Source: DAOUTY01 sp964453665 (GTDB lineage Bacteria > Chloroflexota > Dehalococcoidia > SZUA-161). Taken from it: a stretch of 64,000 bases of DNA. Below, one piece after another: positions 17,189 through 25,120 of this stretch. The position numbers and the translations under genes are program-made. Location: the NCBI GenBank assembly GCA_964453665.1, contig CAYVQT010000005.1, positions 11,086-75,085 on the forward strand, in the 5' to 3' direction. Every line of letters starts with the position of its first letter. The stretch's first letter is position 1. The notes below the pieces were generated by a model that worked only from the letters and a program-made list of their open reading frames with translations, searched no databases and was not told where the DNA came from.

Positions 17189-18379
17189 ATGACAGAGCAG
17201 GCTTTATCGGGCGGCCGGGTACTGGATTTGACCCACTATGTCGCCGGCCCCTACTGCACCAAGATACTGGCTGACTATGGCGCTGATGTGGTGAAGGTAG
17301 AAAGGCCGGGAGCAGGGGATCCTGCGAGAAGCATCGGCCCATTTCCTGGTGATATAGTCAATCTGGAGAGCAGCGGCCTGTTTCTATACCTCAACACGAA
17401 TAAGAAGAGCGTCACACTAAACCTTAAGAGCGCTTCGGGAGTGGCGATTTTGAAGGAACTTGTAAAAGGGGCGGATATCGTAATTGAGAACTTCAGCCCG
17501 CGGGTGATGCCCGGTCTGGGACTTGATTACGAGACCCTGAAGGAGATAAACCCTGGCCTGGTAATGGTTTCTATTTCGAACTTTGGGCAAACGGGGCCTT
17601 ATCGTGATTACAGGGCAACCGATTTAAGTATATGGGGATTCAGTGGCATACTTTACGAGTGCGGCGAACCAGACCGCGAGCCTTTAAAAATGGGTTCCAA
17701 CGTCTCGGAATACGTGGCTGGCCTTTACGGTGCGCTAACTTCACTCTCCGCCCTCTACTATCGGGATGAGGGCGGTATCAGTCAACATATAGATGTCTCA
17801 ATCGGAGAAACACTGCATACTATGCAGCCTTCCATGACGCTCGTTTTCTGTTACATGGAGTTTATAAGGAGGAGGGCGGGCATACATTTTCCATGGGGTA
17901 TTCTGCCGTGTCTGGATGGGTACGTTGGCTTCTTCCTTCCCACTCAAACTCACTGGGAATCGCTGTGTGTCCTTATCGGAATGCCCGAGATAAGGGATAA
18001 ACCGGAATATGAGACCCCTCTACACCGTGAAGAGCGTCGAGACGAGATACAGGGACTCATCGTTGACTGGCTGAAGGACAAGCGGATGGAGGAGGTTTTC
18101 CATGCGGCACAGGAACTGAGGTTGCCGTTAACTATGGTGCCAAATCCTCAGCAGCTTTTTGAGATGCCCCAGCATATAGATAGGAAGTATTTCACTGATA
18201 TCGACCATCCCTCGGCAGGGAAGCTGACTTATCCCGGTGAACCGTTCAGGCTTAGCCGGACACCATGGCACGCCGGGCGTGCCCCCCTGCTGGGTGAGCA
18301 CAACGAGGAGATATATTGCGGACGACTGGGCTACAGCCGGGAGCATCTGCTGAAGCTGAAAGATGAAGGAGTTGTATAA
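17189..18379 (+). CDS. CaiB/BaiF (family III) CoA-transferase, first copy
   Basis: 396 residues, normal family length. The N-terminus (GRVLDLTHYVAGPYCTKIL) and DVVKVERPGAGDPAR are typical of formyl-CoA transferase relatives. The catalytic aspartate is probably in HIDVSIGE, about residue 205. Such enzymes move CoA between carboxylates by a ping-pong mechanism through an aspartyl thioester. A second, divergent copy follows 33 nt downstream, so the two may form a heteromer or act on different acids. ATG start after AAGGTGAG. Confidence 0.88.
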   Translation: MTEQALSGGRVLDLTHYVAGPYCTKILADYGADVVKVERPGAGDPARSIGPFPGDIVNLESSGLFLYLNTNKKSVTLNLKSASGVAILKELVKGADIVIENFSPRVMPGLGLDYETLKEINPGLVMVSISNFGQTGPYRDYRATDLSIWGFSGILYECGEPDREPLKMGSNVSEYVAGLYGALTSLSALYYRDEGGISQHIDVSIGETLHTMQPSMTLVFCYMEFIRRRAGIHFPWGILPCLDGYVGFFLPTQTHWESLCVLIGMPEIRDKPEYETPLHREERRDEIQGLIVDWLKDKRMEEVFHAAQELRLPLTMVPNPQQLFEMPQHIDRKYFTDIDHPSAGKLTYPGEPFRLSRTPWHAGRAPLLGEHNEEIYCGRLGYSREHLLKLKDEGVV

Positions 18380-18412
18380 GGTGTTCGAGCTACATTCAAC
18401 AGGGGGTAGACC

Positions 18413-19705
18413 GTGTCAGCATTGCCGCTTCAAGGTGTAAGGGTAATCGATGCCTGCATTTATTGGGCGGGGCCGATGGCTACGGTGCTATTGGCGGATC
18501 TGGGAGCCGAGGTAATAAAGATCGAATCGGTACAGCGACCTGATTATTTAAGGCTACTGGGCGGATGGCCTACTCCGGATGGATACGAATGGTCGGCTGC
18601 ATTTAACGGGACTAACAGAAACAAGTATGGGATTACTCTGAATCTAAACCACCCTCGCGGCAGGGAGGTCTTCAAGAGTCTGGTGAAGATCGGTGACGTT
18701 GTTACTGAGAACTTCAGCCCGCGTGTGATGGAGAACTGGGGCCTTAGCTATGATGTTTTGAAGAAGATAAATCCTCATCTGATTATGCTCTCGATGCCTG
18801 GATTCGGGACTACCGGCCCCTGGCGGAACTACGTAACCTTTGGGCCCAATGTGGAGATGGTGTCTGGTATGCCTACAATAAGCGGTTATCCTGGTGGGGA
18901 ACCCATGATGACAGGGTATATAGCAGACCCCATCGCTGGACTGATGGGCGCGGTCGCAGTAGTTGTCGCACTACAGCACCGCCACCATACAGGTGAGGGC
19001 CAGTATATAGATATGTCACAGATGGAGGCTGTTACTGCCTTAATGGGAGGGCCTATCATGGAGTACGCCATGAATAAAAGGATGCAACCTCGTAGAGGTA
19101 ATCGGCACCCATCAAGTGCTCCTCATGGCGTGTATCGCTGTAAAGGTGATGATCAGTGGGTAACTATTACGGTGTCATCGGAAGAGGAATGGAAACGGTT
19201 CTGCGATGCAGTAGAGAATCCTTCATGGGCGAACGAATCAAGATTCAATGACAACGCAAGCCGCCTCGAGAATCACGATGACCTGGACAGGTTGATCACC
19301 GAATGGACCAGCCAACGGGAAAAGGCAGAGGTAACGCAGGTCCTACAACGAGCTGCGGTAGCATCCGTGCCTGTGCTCAATTACGCAGAGGTAATGAACA
19401 ATCCCCATATAGAGGAAAGGGGTCTCTTTGAGACGGTTAATCGTCCGGTTACGGGGACTCATCCGTATCCCGGTTTTCCCGTTAAATTATCTGAGACGCC
19501 AATTAATATCCGAAGGCCGACTCCAACGCTTGGGCAGGACAATGAATATGTTCTTACCGAGTTGCTTGGAATGAATAAGGATGAAATCGAAAAGCTCGCG
19601 GATGATGAAATAATCGGCACGAGCCCGCTGGGATGGCCCTACGCAACCACAGATAGGGAAGAGGCGATCTCGAGACTGAAGGATATTCATGGCAAGGATG
19701 CTTGA
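18413..19705 (+). CDS. CaiB/BaiF (family III) CoA-transferase, second copy
   Basis: 430 residues, GTG start after a GGGGG-rich ribosome site. Conserved N-terminal GVRVIDACIYWAGPMATVLL and GAEVIKIES; the likely catalytic aspartate is in YIDMSQMEA. The central part is clearly homologous to the first copy (ENFSPRVM occurs in both) but the sequences have diverged widely, so the duplication is old. Paired family III transferases are known for some aromatic and carnitine pathways, where the two subunits work together. Its partner genes here are a flavoprotein and an AOR. Confidence 0.88.
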   Translation: MSALPLQGVRVIDACIYWAGPMATVLLADLGAEVIKIESVQRPDYLRLLGGWPTPDGYEWSAAFNGTNRNKYGITLNLNHPRGREVFKSLVKIGDVVTENFSPRVMENWGLSYDVLKKINPHLIMLSMPGFGTTGPWRNYVTFGPNVEMVSGMPTISGYPGGEPMMTGYIADPIAGLMGAVAVVVALQHRHHTGEGQYIDMSQMEAVTALMGGPIMEYAMNKRMQPRRGNRHPSSAPHGVYRCKGDDQWVTITVSSEEEWKRFCDAVENPSWANESRFNDNASRLENHDDLDRLITEWTSQREKAEVTQVLQRAAVASVPVLNYAEVMNNPHIEERGLFETVNRPVTGTHPYPGFPVKLSETPINIRRPTPTLGQDNEYVLTELLGMNKDEIEKLADDEIIGTSPLGWPYATTDREEAISRLKDIHGKDA

Positions 19706-19886
19706 AATAATAGCCATGTTTGATAGTGTGTACTCTCAATCAATTTACGGCTAGTACATGCACTGTTATTATGCTGAAACTTGGGTTGGACGGCGGTAGA
19801 GGGAATTTATCTCTGCCCAAGGATTGCTGAGACAAACGCAGCCGTGTAAAACGGTCTAACAATACTGATGAGAGGAAATTGTAGTA

Positions 19887-21326
19887 ATGAAGAAAGATTA
19901 CGATGTTGTAATTGTGGGGGGAGGCCCCGGAGGGCTGGCAATAGGGTGTCTGTTATCCAGGGAAGGGCTATCTTCAGCGATAATAGAAAAAGCGCCAGCC
20001 CTCGGAGGCAGATATCGTTCCGTCGATTTCCACGGCTGCCGGGTGGATTGTGGAACTCACTTTCTGGCATCGATGGTTGGTCCAGTAGAGAACACTTCTA
20101 TTTACAGGATGTTCAAATTTCTGGGTCTGCCCCTGGAATATAAGATAGTCCCTTGGGCAATGGGACTGGTTACTCAGGAGAAGCCTGGCGAAGTTGAGTA
20201 TATGGCGATGGATCCGAAGCTGGGTGCTGCGAACTTCTTCAAGTTTTTTGCAATTGCAACGGGCGTCGATATGAGCGATTCGGCGAAAGGCGAGCTGATG
20301 AGAGTCGCAGAAATAACGGCGGATATGTCCGACGAGGAGTGTCATAAAGTAGTGAGCATGTCCTTCGCCGACTGGATAGACCAGAACGTTACCGACCCCA
20401 TTGCTAAGGCGGTGATGTACGGTATGGAACCCGTTGTCGGTGCTTCCCCTAAAGACATAAATTTCGGATATGTCGCTAAAGGGTTCGGCGCCTTCAAGAG
20501 TCATGGGGCTACTCTGATCTGGTACCCAAAGAATGATACGCTGGAGGGAGCGTTTATCGCTCCTATGGCCAAATACTATAAAGAACACGGCGGCGAGATC
20601 ATCACGAACAGGACGGTCACCAGTATAGATATCGATGATGGGGGCACGAAAGGGGTAGTTGCATCAGACCTCGGTAACTGCTTTCTACTGGAAGAATACG
20701 GTGCCCGCGCTGTTGTATGCGCTATCCCGATCTTCGAAGCGGTGGCAAAGAACATCATCAGGCCCGAATTTATTACGGAGGATTGGGCTGAGTCCATAAG
20801 ACGGTGCGAAGCCCTGTCCGGCCCCGACCTTGCCGGATTCTTCCTTCTCCGTGAGAAGGTTATCCCAACGGATGGATACGGCTGGATTCATATCTTCGAT
20901 ACTGATTACGGCATACCTACTTATATGGGCGATATGGCACTTGGATCTTTTACCAATGCCACAGAGCTGCCGGGGAAACAGCTCGTAGCCTCCCTGGCAG
21001 TAGGCTCTACACCTCTTTGCCAATTCGGCCTTCACCCGACGATGGATAAAGTGCGCGAGGCACATAGAAGATGGAAGGAGTCCGCTGAGAAAGCGTTCCC
21101 CGGATTTAATAAGGCCATCGAATACGAAGGGATGAACCTGCAATTGAATTTCACGAGGTACGCTTATGCTGTTGTTGATACTGAACTCGACATACAGTCA
21201 CCGAATATTCAGGGGCTCTATTTTGCGGGTGATTCAATATGGGCTGTGGGCGACGCGATGTCCGATAAGTGTTTTCAGATAGCCTTCCCGTTATGCGAGA
21301 GGATTGTGAACTATATTCGCTCATAG
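19887..21326 (+). CDS. Phytoene desaturase/amine oxidase-like FAD protein
   Basis: 479 residues. The FAD motif VVIVGGGPGGLAIGC lies at residues 6-20, followed by GGRYRS and DCGTHFL, as in carotenoid desaturases and isomerases. The C-terminal FAGDSIWAVGDAMSDKC segment is the second flavin contact. No carotenoid genes are nearby, so a desaturation or oxidation step on a CoA-activated or lipid substrate within this unit is more likely than pigment synthesis. Substrate unknown. It is separated from the preceding transferase by 181 nt and precedes the AOR by 69 nt. Confidence 0.8.
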   Translation: MKKDYDVVIVGGGPGGLAIGCLLSREGLSSAIIEKAPALGGRYRSVDFHGCRVDCGTHFLASMVGPVENTSIYRMFKFLGLPLEYKIVPWAMGLVTQEKPGEVEYMAMDPKLGAANFFKFFAIATGVDMSDSAKGELMRVAEITADMSDEECHKVVSMSFADWIDQNVTDPIAKAVMYGMEPVVGASPKDINFGYVAKGFGAFKSHGATLIWYPKNDTLEGAFIAPMAKYYKEHGGEIITNRTVTSIDIDDGGTKGVVASDLGNCFLLEEYGARAVVCAIPIFEAVAKNIIRPEFITEDWAESIRRCEALSGPDLAGFFLLREKVIPTDGYGWIHIFDTDYGIPTYMGDMALGSFTNATELPGKQLVASLAVGSTPLCQFGLHPTMDKVREAHRRWKESAEKAFPGFNKAIEYEGMNLQLNFTRYAYAVVDTELDIQSPNIQGLYFAGDSIWAVGDAMSDKCFQIAFPLCERIVNYIRS

Positions 21327-21395
21327 GGCTGAAGTGTTGAGTTGGGAATCGGTGGAATGAGGCCGGCTTAGTCTAACGAAGAGTAGGAGGAAAAG

Positions 21396-23243
21396 ATGCG
21401 TAAGCTTCTTAGGGTCAATCTCTCCAGCGGTCAGATAAAGGAAGAGAGTATTCCCAAAAAGATAGCGGACGCCTATGTGGGCGGGCGCGGTTTCGGTACG
21501 AAGTATGTTTATGATGAGATTCCGGCGGGTACCGATCCGCTGGGGCCGCAGAACAAGCTCATGATCGGCACCGGGCCGCTGGCGGGAACTGGTGCCCAGT
21601 CGCTCTCAAAGTGGATGGTCTGTACCAGGAGCCCGCTTACCGGGACCTACACCCGCAGCTCGGGAGGCGGCGATTTCGGGGCATGGCTTAAGTGGGCCGG
21701 ACTCGAGCTCGTAATCATAGAGGGCAAAGCGGATAAACCGGTCTATCTGAACATTAAAGATGGTAAATATGAAATCCTCGATGCGACTGACCTCTGGGGC
21801 AAAGACACCGTGCAAACACAGGACTACCTGCGAAAGAAGCACGGAACCAAAGCAAGGATGTTCTGTGTCGGGCCTGCTGCGGAGAGGATGGTACGTTTCG
21901 CCGGGATATTCAGCGGCAGCCGCGCCGCCGGACGCGGTGGTACAGGTACGGTAATGGCATCGAAAAATCTGAAGGCGGTGGTGATAGAAGCCGCTCGAAC
22001 CGAGGACCTGGCGGATCCGGGTGAATTCAAGAAGCTGGTACGGCAGCAGGTTAAGGGCTATAAGGAGGCTATGGGATTCGAGCCGTTCCGCGACTATGGG
22101 ACTCCCATGGGGGTTGATTATCCCGGTTTCGGAGCCGGCTCTTTTCCGGTGCTTAACTTCCGGCGCGGAGACCTGGAGGGCTGGGAGAAGCTCTCATTCA
22201 TGCAGTATGCCGCGATTACACAGAAGCACACTGGCTGCTACTCCTGCATGCTCAAGTGCGGGAAAGTCCGTCAGGTTGCCGATGGTCCGTATGCGGGAGC
22301 CACGAGTGAAGGGCCGCATTACGAGACGATATGGGCATTTTCGGGACCGACGGGATGCACCGACGTCGGAGCAACGGTAGTTGCCGACCGTATGTGCCGT
22401 GATCTGGGAATCGATACGATCAGCACCGGCGGTGTCATCGGCTTTGCCTACGAGCTGTTCGAGAAGGGCATTCTAACGGTCAAGGATACGGATGGGCTGG
22501 TTCTGAACTATGGAGACCCCGAGCCTATGCTCAAGCTCATCGAGAAAATAGGGAACAGAGAGGGGCTGGGCGATATCCTTGCCGAAGGTGTTAAGCGGGC
22601 GGCCGAACGTATCGGTAAAGGCGCGGGGAAATATGCCATGCATGTTAAGGGCCAGGAGTTGCCCGGGTACGAGCCGAGGGCGATGAAGGCTCTGGGTATG
22701 AATTACGCTTTGAGTACCGTGGGGGCGAATCACTGCTACGGCTATGCGCAGCAGGAGATAGGCAACCCGAGGCCGAGGATTTTAGACGCTGCCGCTGACG
22801 AGGACAAAGGGGATGTGGTGAAATACAACCAGGATTACGTCGCTGCGCTTGAACTGGCACTGGCCTGCACTTTCCCGGGCAATAATCTGGAGTGCTTCGG
22901 CCTGGAGATTCTGTCAAAGATGCTGGTTGCGGCATGCGGTGAAAAGAAATTCGGGAGTGAGGACTATCTCTGGCAGGCTGCGGAGCGCGTCTACAATCTG
23001 GAGCGCTGTTTCAACATCCGGGAGGGATTCACGCGAAAGGATGATGCCCTGCCTGAGAGATTTTACACCGAGCCCCTGAAGGGAGGGCTCCGCGACGGTG
23101 AGGTAATAAGGAAGCCGGATGCGATCATAGACGAATACTATGATGCCAGGGGTTGGGACCGCAACGGCATACCTACAAGGGAAACGCTTAACAGATTGGG
23201 GCTGGAGGATGTAGACAGGGACATTGCCAGGTTCCGGAGCTAG
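21396..23243 (+). CDS. AOR-type aldehyde ferredoxin oxidoreductase
   Basis: 615 residues, full length for the tungsten/molybdenum bis-pterin AOR family. The N-terminus (LRVNLSSGQIKEE, then AYVGGRGFGTKYVYDE) is diagnostic. The [4Fe-4S] ligands are C281, C284 and C288 in GCYSCMLKC, with a fourth at C491 in LACTFPG. It would oxidise aldehydes to acids with ferredoxin as acceptor, or run in reverse. With two CoA-transferases beside it, an acid-aldehyde-CoA ester interconversion is plausible. AGGAGG ribosome site 6 nt before the ATG. Strictly anaerobic lifestyle implied. Confidence 0.92.
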   Translation: MRKLLRVNLSSGQIKEESIPKKIADAYVGGRGFGTKYVYDEIPAGTDPLGPQNKLMIGTGPLAGTGAQSLSKWMVCTRSPLTGTYTRSSGGGDFGAWLKWAGLELVIIEGKADKPVYLNIKDGKYEILDATDLWGKDTVQTQDYLRKKHGTKARMFCVGPAAERMVRFAGIFSGSRAAGRGGTGTVMASKNLKAVVIEAARTEDLADPGEFKKLVRQQVKGYKEAMGFEPFRDYGTPMGVDYPGFGAGSFPVLNFRRGDLEGWEKLSFMQYAAITQKHTGCYSCMLKCGKVRQVADGPYAGATSEGPHYETIWAFSGPTGCTDVGATVVADRMCRDLGIDTISTGGVIGFAYELFEKGILTVKDTDGLVLNYGDPEPMLKLIEKIGNREGLGDILAEGVKRAAERIGKGAGKYAMHVKGQELPGYEPRAMKALGMNYALSTVGANHCYGYAQQEIGNPRPRILDAAADEDKGDVVKYNQDYVAALELALACTFPGNNLECFGLEILSKMLVAACGEKKFGSEDYLWQAAERVYNLERCFNIREGFTRKDDALPERFYTEPLKGGLRDGEVIRKPDAIIDEYYDARGWDRNGIPTRETLNRLGLEDVDRDIARFRS

Positions 23244-23333
23244 ATATAATCACGGAAATATAACTATAGTATCTCGTATATATGGTCGATGGTTTTTTTA
23301 AATGCTGCCAGTAAATTTGTGGATAGGTAGGGG

Positions 23334-23747
23334 ATGAGGTTTAGCAGCAGCATAATAATCAATGCGCCTCCGGATGATGTTTTTGCTCTGGTCGACAATC
23401 TGGAAGACTGGCCTCAATGGATACCGTCCATCAAGAAGATAGAGAAAGTATCCGAAGGCCCTTTGAGAGAAGGCTCTCAAATTCGTGTTACGGCCAGGTC
23501 TGGCATAACGATAGAATTGTTGATGACACTCACTGAGTTTATACCCGGGCAGCGTGGCATATTAGAGGGGAGCATCTGGGGTACCAGAATGGTGCGCTAC
23601 TACAATTTCGAGGCGGTAGAGCAGGGAACGAAGCTTACTGCCGGGGGCGAAGTAACCGGGCTGCTGGCTGCGCTGGTTCGGCGCGGCGGTCAGAGACTAT
23701 CAGAGGAGATTGTACAGGCGGCAAAGCAGAAAATTGAAGGTTCTTAG
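23334..23747 (+). CDS. SRPBCC/polyketide-cyclase-like protein
   Basis: 137 residues starting ATG 23334 (MRFSSSIIINAPPDDVFALV), the standard N-terminal strand and helix of the START/SRPBCC fold. DNLEDWPQWIPSIKKIE follows, as in ligand-binding cyclase/CoxG-like proteins. These proteins bind hydrophobic ligands in a deep pocket. It is the last gene of the CoA-transferase-AOR unit, 90 nt after the AOR, so a hydrophobic substrate for the unit is likely. No catalytic residues can be assigned. Confidence 0.75.
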   Translation: MRFSSSIIINAPPDDVFALVDNLEDWPQWIPSIKKIEKVSEGPLREGSQIRVTARSGITIELLMTLTEFIPGQRGILEGSIWGTRMVRYYNFEAVEQGTKLTAGGEVTGLLAALVRRGGQRLSEEIVQAAKQKIEGS

Positions 23748-23770
23748 AATAAGGAACATTGATCACAACC

Positions 23771-23794
23771 CGGCTTATTCCGATAAATAAGCCG
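23771..23794. terminator. Stem-loop after the AOR unit, no U-tract
   Basis: Arms 23771-23779 and 23786-23794 pair perfectly over 9 bp. There is no following T-run, so it may stabilise the 3' end of the mRNA rather than terminate by itself. Confidence 0.35.
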
Positions 23795-23840
23795 TCAGTA
23801 ACAAGCTCCACGACGTTCGGTATTTCGGCAGTCCCCGGAA

Positions 23841-23963
23841 TCAGCTACAAAATCGGCCTACAAGCCAGCCTAAACCAACAGGGATAGCCACACAAATACC
23901 GAGCAGAGCAACCCGGCTAAAAAGAAACCACGAAACGCGGACTGATATTTTACTCCATTCCAT
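23841..23963 (-). CDS. Candidate 40-residue single-span membrane peptide
   Basis: A short frame from ATG 23963 to TGA 23841 encodes 40 residues. The first ten are polar and include MEWSKISVR; the rest is a continuous hydrophobic stretch (about residues 12-36) with Gly-rich packing and a final RFCS. An AGGAA site lies about 8 nt upstream of the ATG. The composition is that of a bacterial small membrane protein rather than a random frame, but no homology can be claimed. Confidence 0.35.
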   Translation of the reverse strand: MEWSKISVRVSWFLFSRVALLGICVAIPVGLGWLVGRFCS

Positions 23964-24049
23964 ATCTCGTTTCCTGATGAATCATGTGTCAATGTGCGAT
24001 ATTATATTGCTATAAGGTTTTGGAATATGCCTGTCAAGCTCAATGACGT

Positions 24050-24078
24050 TTGTCGGATTCACCTCCATTGTGTATGAT
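24050..24078 (+). promoter_or_regulatory. Promoter-like sequence upstream of DUF2007 gene
   Basis: TTGTCG at 24050-24055 and TATGAT at 24073-24078 are spaced 17 nt. A second candidate nearer the gene has TTGACG at 24131-24136 with a weak CATAAC or TAACAT -10 about 24153-24160. Confidence 0.35.
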
Positions 24079-24195
24079 ACCAGAAAAGGGGCAGGGAATG
24101 AACAATTGGGTGTGGGTGAATTTTATCGAATTGACGGGAAATGCTAAATAGACATAACATCAACACATTGAAAGAGGTAGACAGTAGGTGATACC

Positions 24196-24438
24196 ATGAC
24201 TGAAAAATCAGATTTTATAGTGATCTGCACAGTTCAGGGTGAACTCCAGGCCAGCGTGATGAAGTCGCATCTGGAAAGCGAGGGGATTCCGGTTCTGCTC
24301 GAGTATGAAAGTGCGGGCAGAGTATTTGGCCTGACTGTGGATGGTCTGGGAGCAGTTAGAATACTGGTTCCGCAGGAACTGGCTGAAGAAGCAAAGCATG
24401 TAATTGAGCCCAGGGAGATAGAGCAAGCTGAAGAGTAA
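24196..24438 (+). CDS. DUF2007 putative signal-transducing protein
   Basis: 80 residues. The pattern VICTVQGELQASVMKSHLES, then GIPVLLEYE and VRILVPQELAEEAKHVI, matches the DUF2007 fold, a small alpha/beta domain often called a signal-transducing protein without direct evidence. No membrane segment. Followed after 11 nt by a TIGR04076 protein, so they are probably translated from one mRNA. Confidence 0.75.
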   Translation: MTEKSDFIVICTVQGELQASVMKSHLESEGIPVLLEYESAGRVFGLTVDGLGAVRILVPQELAEEAKHVIEPREIEQAEE

Positions 24439-24449
24439 AAGGGGGGAAA

Positions 24450-24728
24450 ATGGCAGAGCAATGGAATGTGATAGCAAGAGTAATAAGTCAGAAAGGAAGT
24501 TGTGAGGCTGGACACAAAGTGGGAGATGAGTTCCTTATAGGGAATTTCACACCGGCCGGGATGTGTTCATGGGCGTTTTATGCTGTCTTTCCTTTTACCT
24601 CAGTGTTACAGTTCGGTGGCAGTTTCCCCTGGGAAGATGATCCGGACAAGGCCACTGTCGCCTGTCCTGACTCTGCGAATCCCGTTGTTTTCGAGTTGCG
24701 CCGAACTAATATGGGACAAATGGCCTGA
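24450..24728 (+). CDS. TIGR04076 family small protein
   Basis: 92 residues. CEAGHKVGDEF near residue 19, ending the first third with MCSWAFYAVFPF, and a C-terminal CPDSANPVVFELRR are the features of the TIGR04076 family of short cysteine-containing proteins. The cysteine spacing (residues 19, 39 and 70) is conserved in style but its function is not established. A GGGGGAAA ribosome site lies just before the ATG. Confidence 0.72.
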   Translation: MAEQWNVIARVISQKGSCEAGHKVGDEFLIGNFTPAGMCSWAFYAVFPFTSVLQFGGSFPWEDDPDKATVACPDSANPVVFELRRTNMGQMA

Positions 24729-24774
24729 CTCAGTTAAAATTTTAGTCGCTATTATCTAAAGAAGGGGGTTAGAG

Positions 24775-24984
24775 ATGGATTTCCTTAAGCCCAGAGGTAG
24801 GGTTCTAATAGAGGTATGTGGCGTGCTCTATGCAGCGTTGATGATTGTGTGTGCGATAATACCATGGGTTGGTCACTTCATTTGGAGAATTGATCCAAGT
24901 TCATTTGTGCTAGTTGCTGGTGTTTCACTTATGGCTGTAATTTATCTCGTATTGGACGAGATAAGGTTGAATACCCGCGGGTAG
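24775..24984 (+). CDS. Small two-helix membrane protein
   Basis: 69 residues with two hydrophobic segments (about 10-32 and 40-60) separated by a short polar loop, and a positively charged N-terminus (MDFLKPRGR). A strong GAAGGGGG-type ribosome site precedes the ATG. No family recognised. It is the last gene of the three-gene run that begins at 24196, and it converges on recN. Confidence 0.6.
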   Translation: MDFLKPRGRVLIEVCGVLYAALMIVCAIIPWVGHFIWRIDPSSFVLVAGVSLMAVIYLVLDEIRLNTRG

Positions 24985-25120
24985 AAGGGCTGTAGATGGT
25001 ATCCTGTTGAGATCATAAGTAGTAATAAAGAGAGTTACTGTGGGCGGTTATCTATCAGCGCTGTATAGTGTAATACGGAGGCTGAATACTGTGCAAACAT
25101 CAAAAGCCATTTAAGGGACG

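Larger units (their letters stand above)
23748..24195. other. 448-nt region between SRPBCC gene and DUF2007 gene
   Basis: It contains a perfect 9-bp stem at 23771-23794 (CGGCTTATT, 6-nt loop, AATAAGCCG) with no T-run, a candidate 40-residue membrane peptide on the minus strand at 23841-23963, and two promoter-like sequences toward the DUF2007 gene. No larger gene is seen. Confidence 0.5.

Noticed and set aside
19974..20588. 204-residue minus-strand frame
   Set aside because: Antisense to the phytoene-desaturase-like gene; no start signal or motif.
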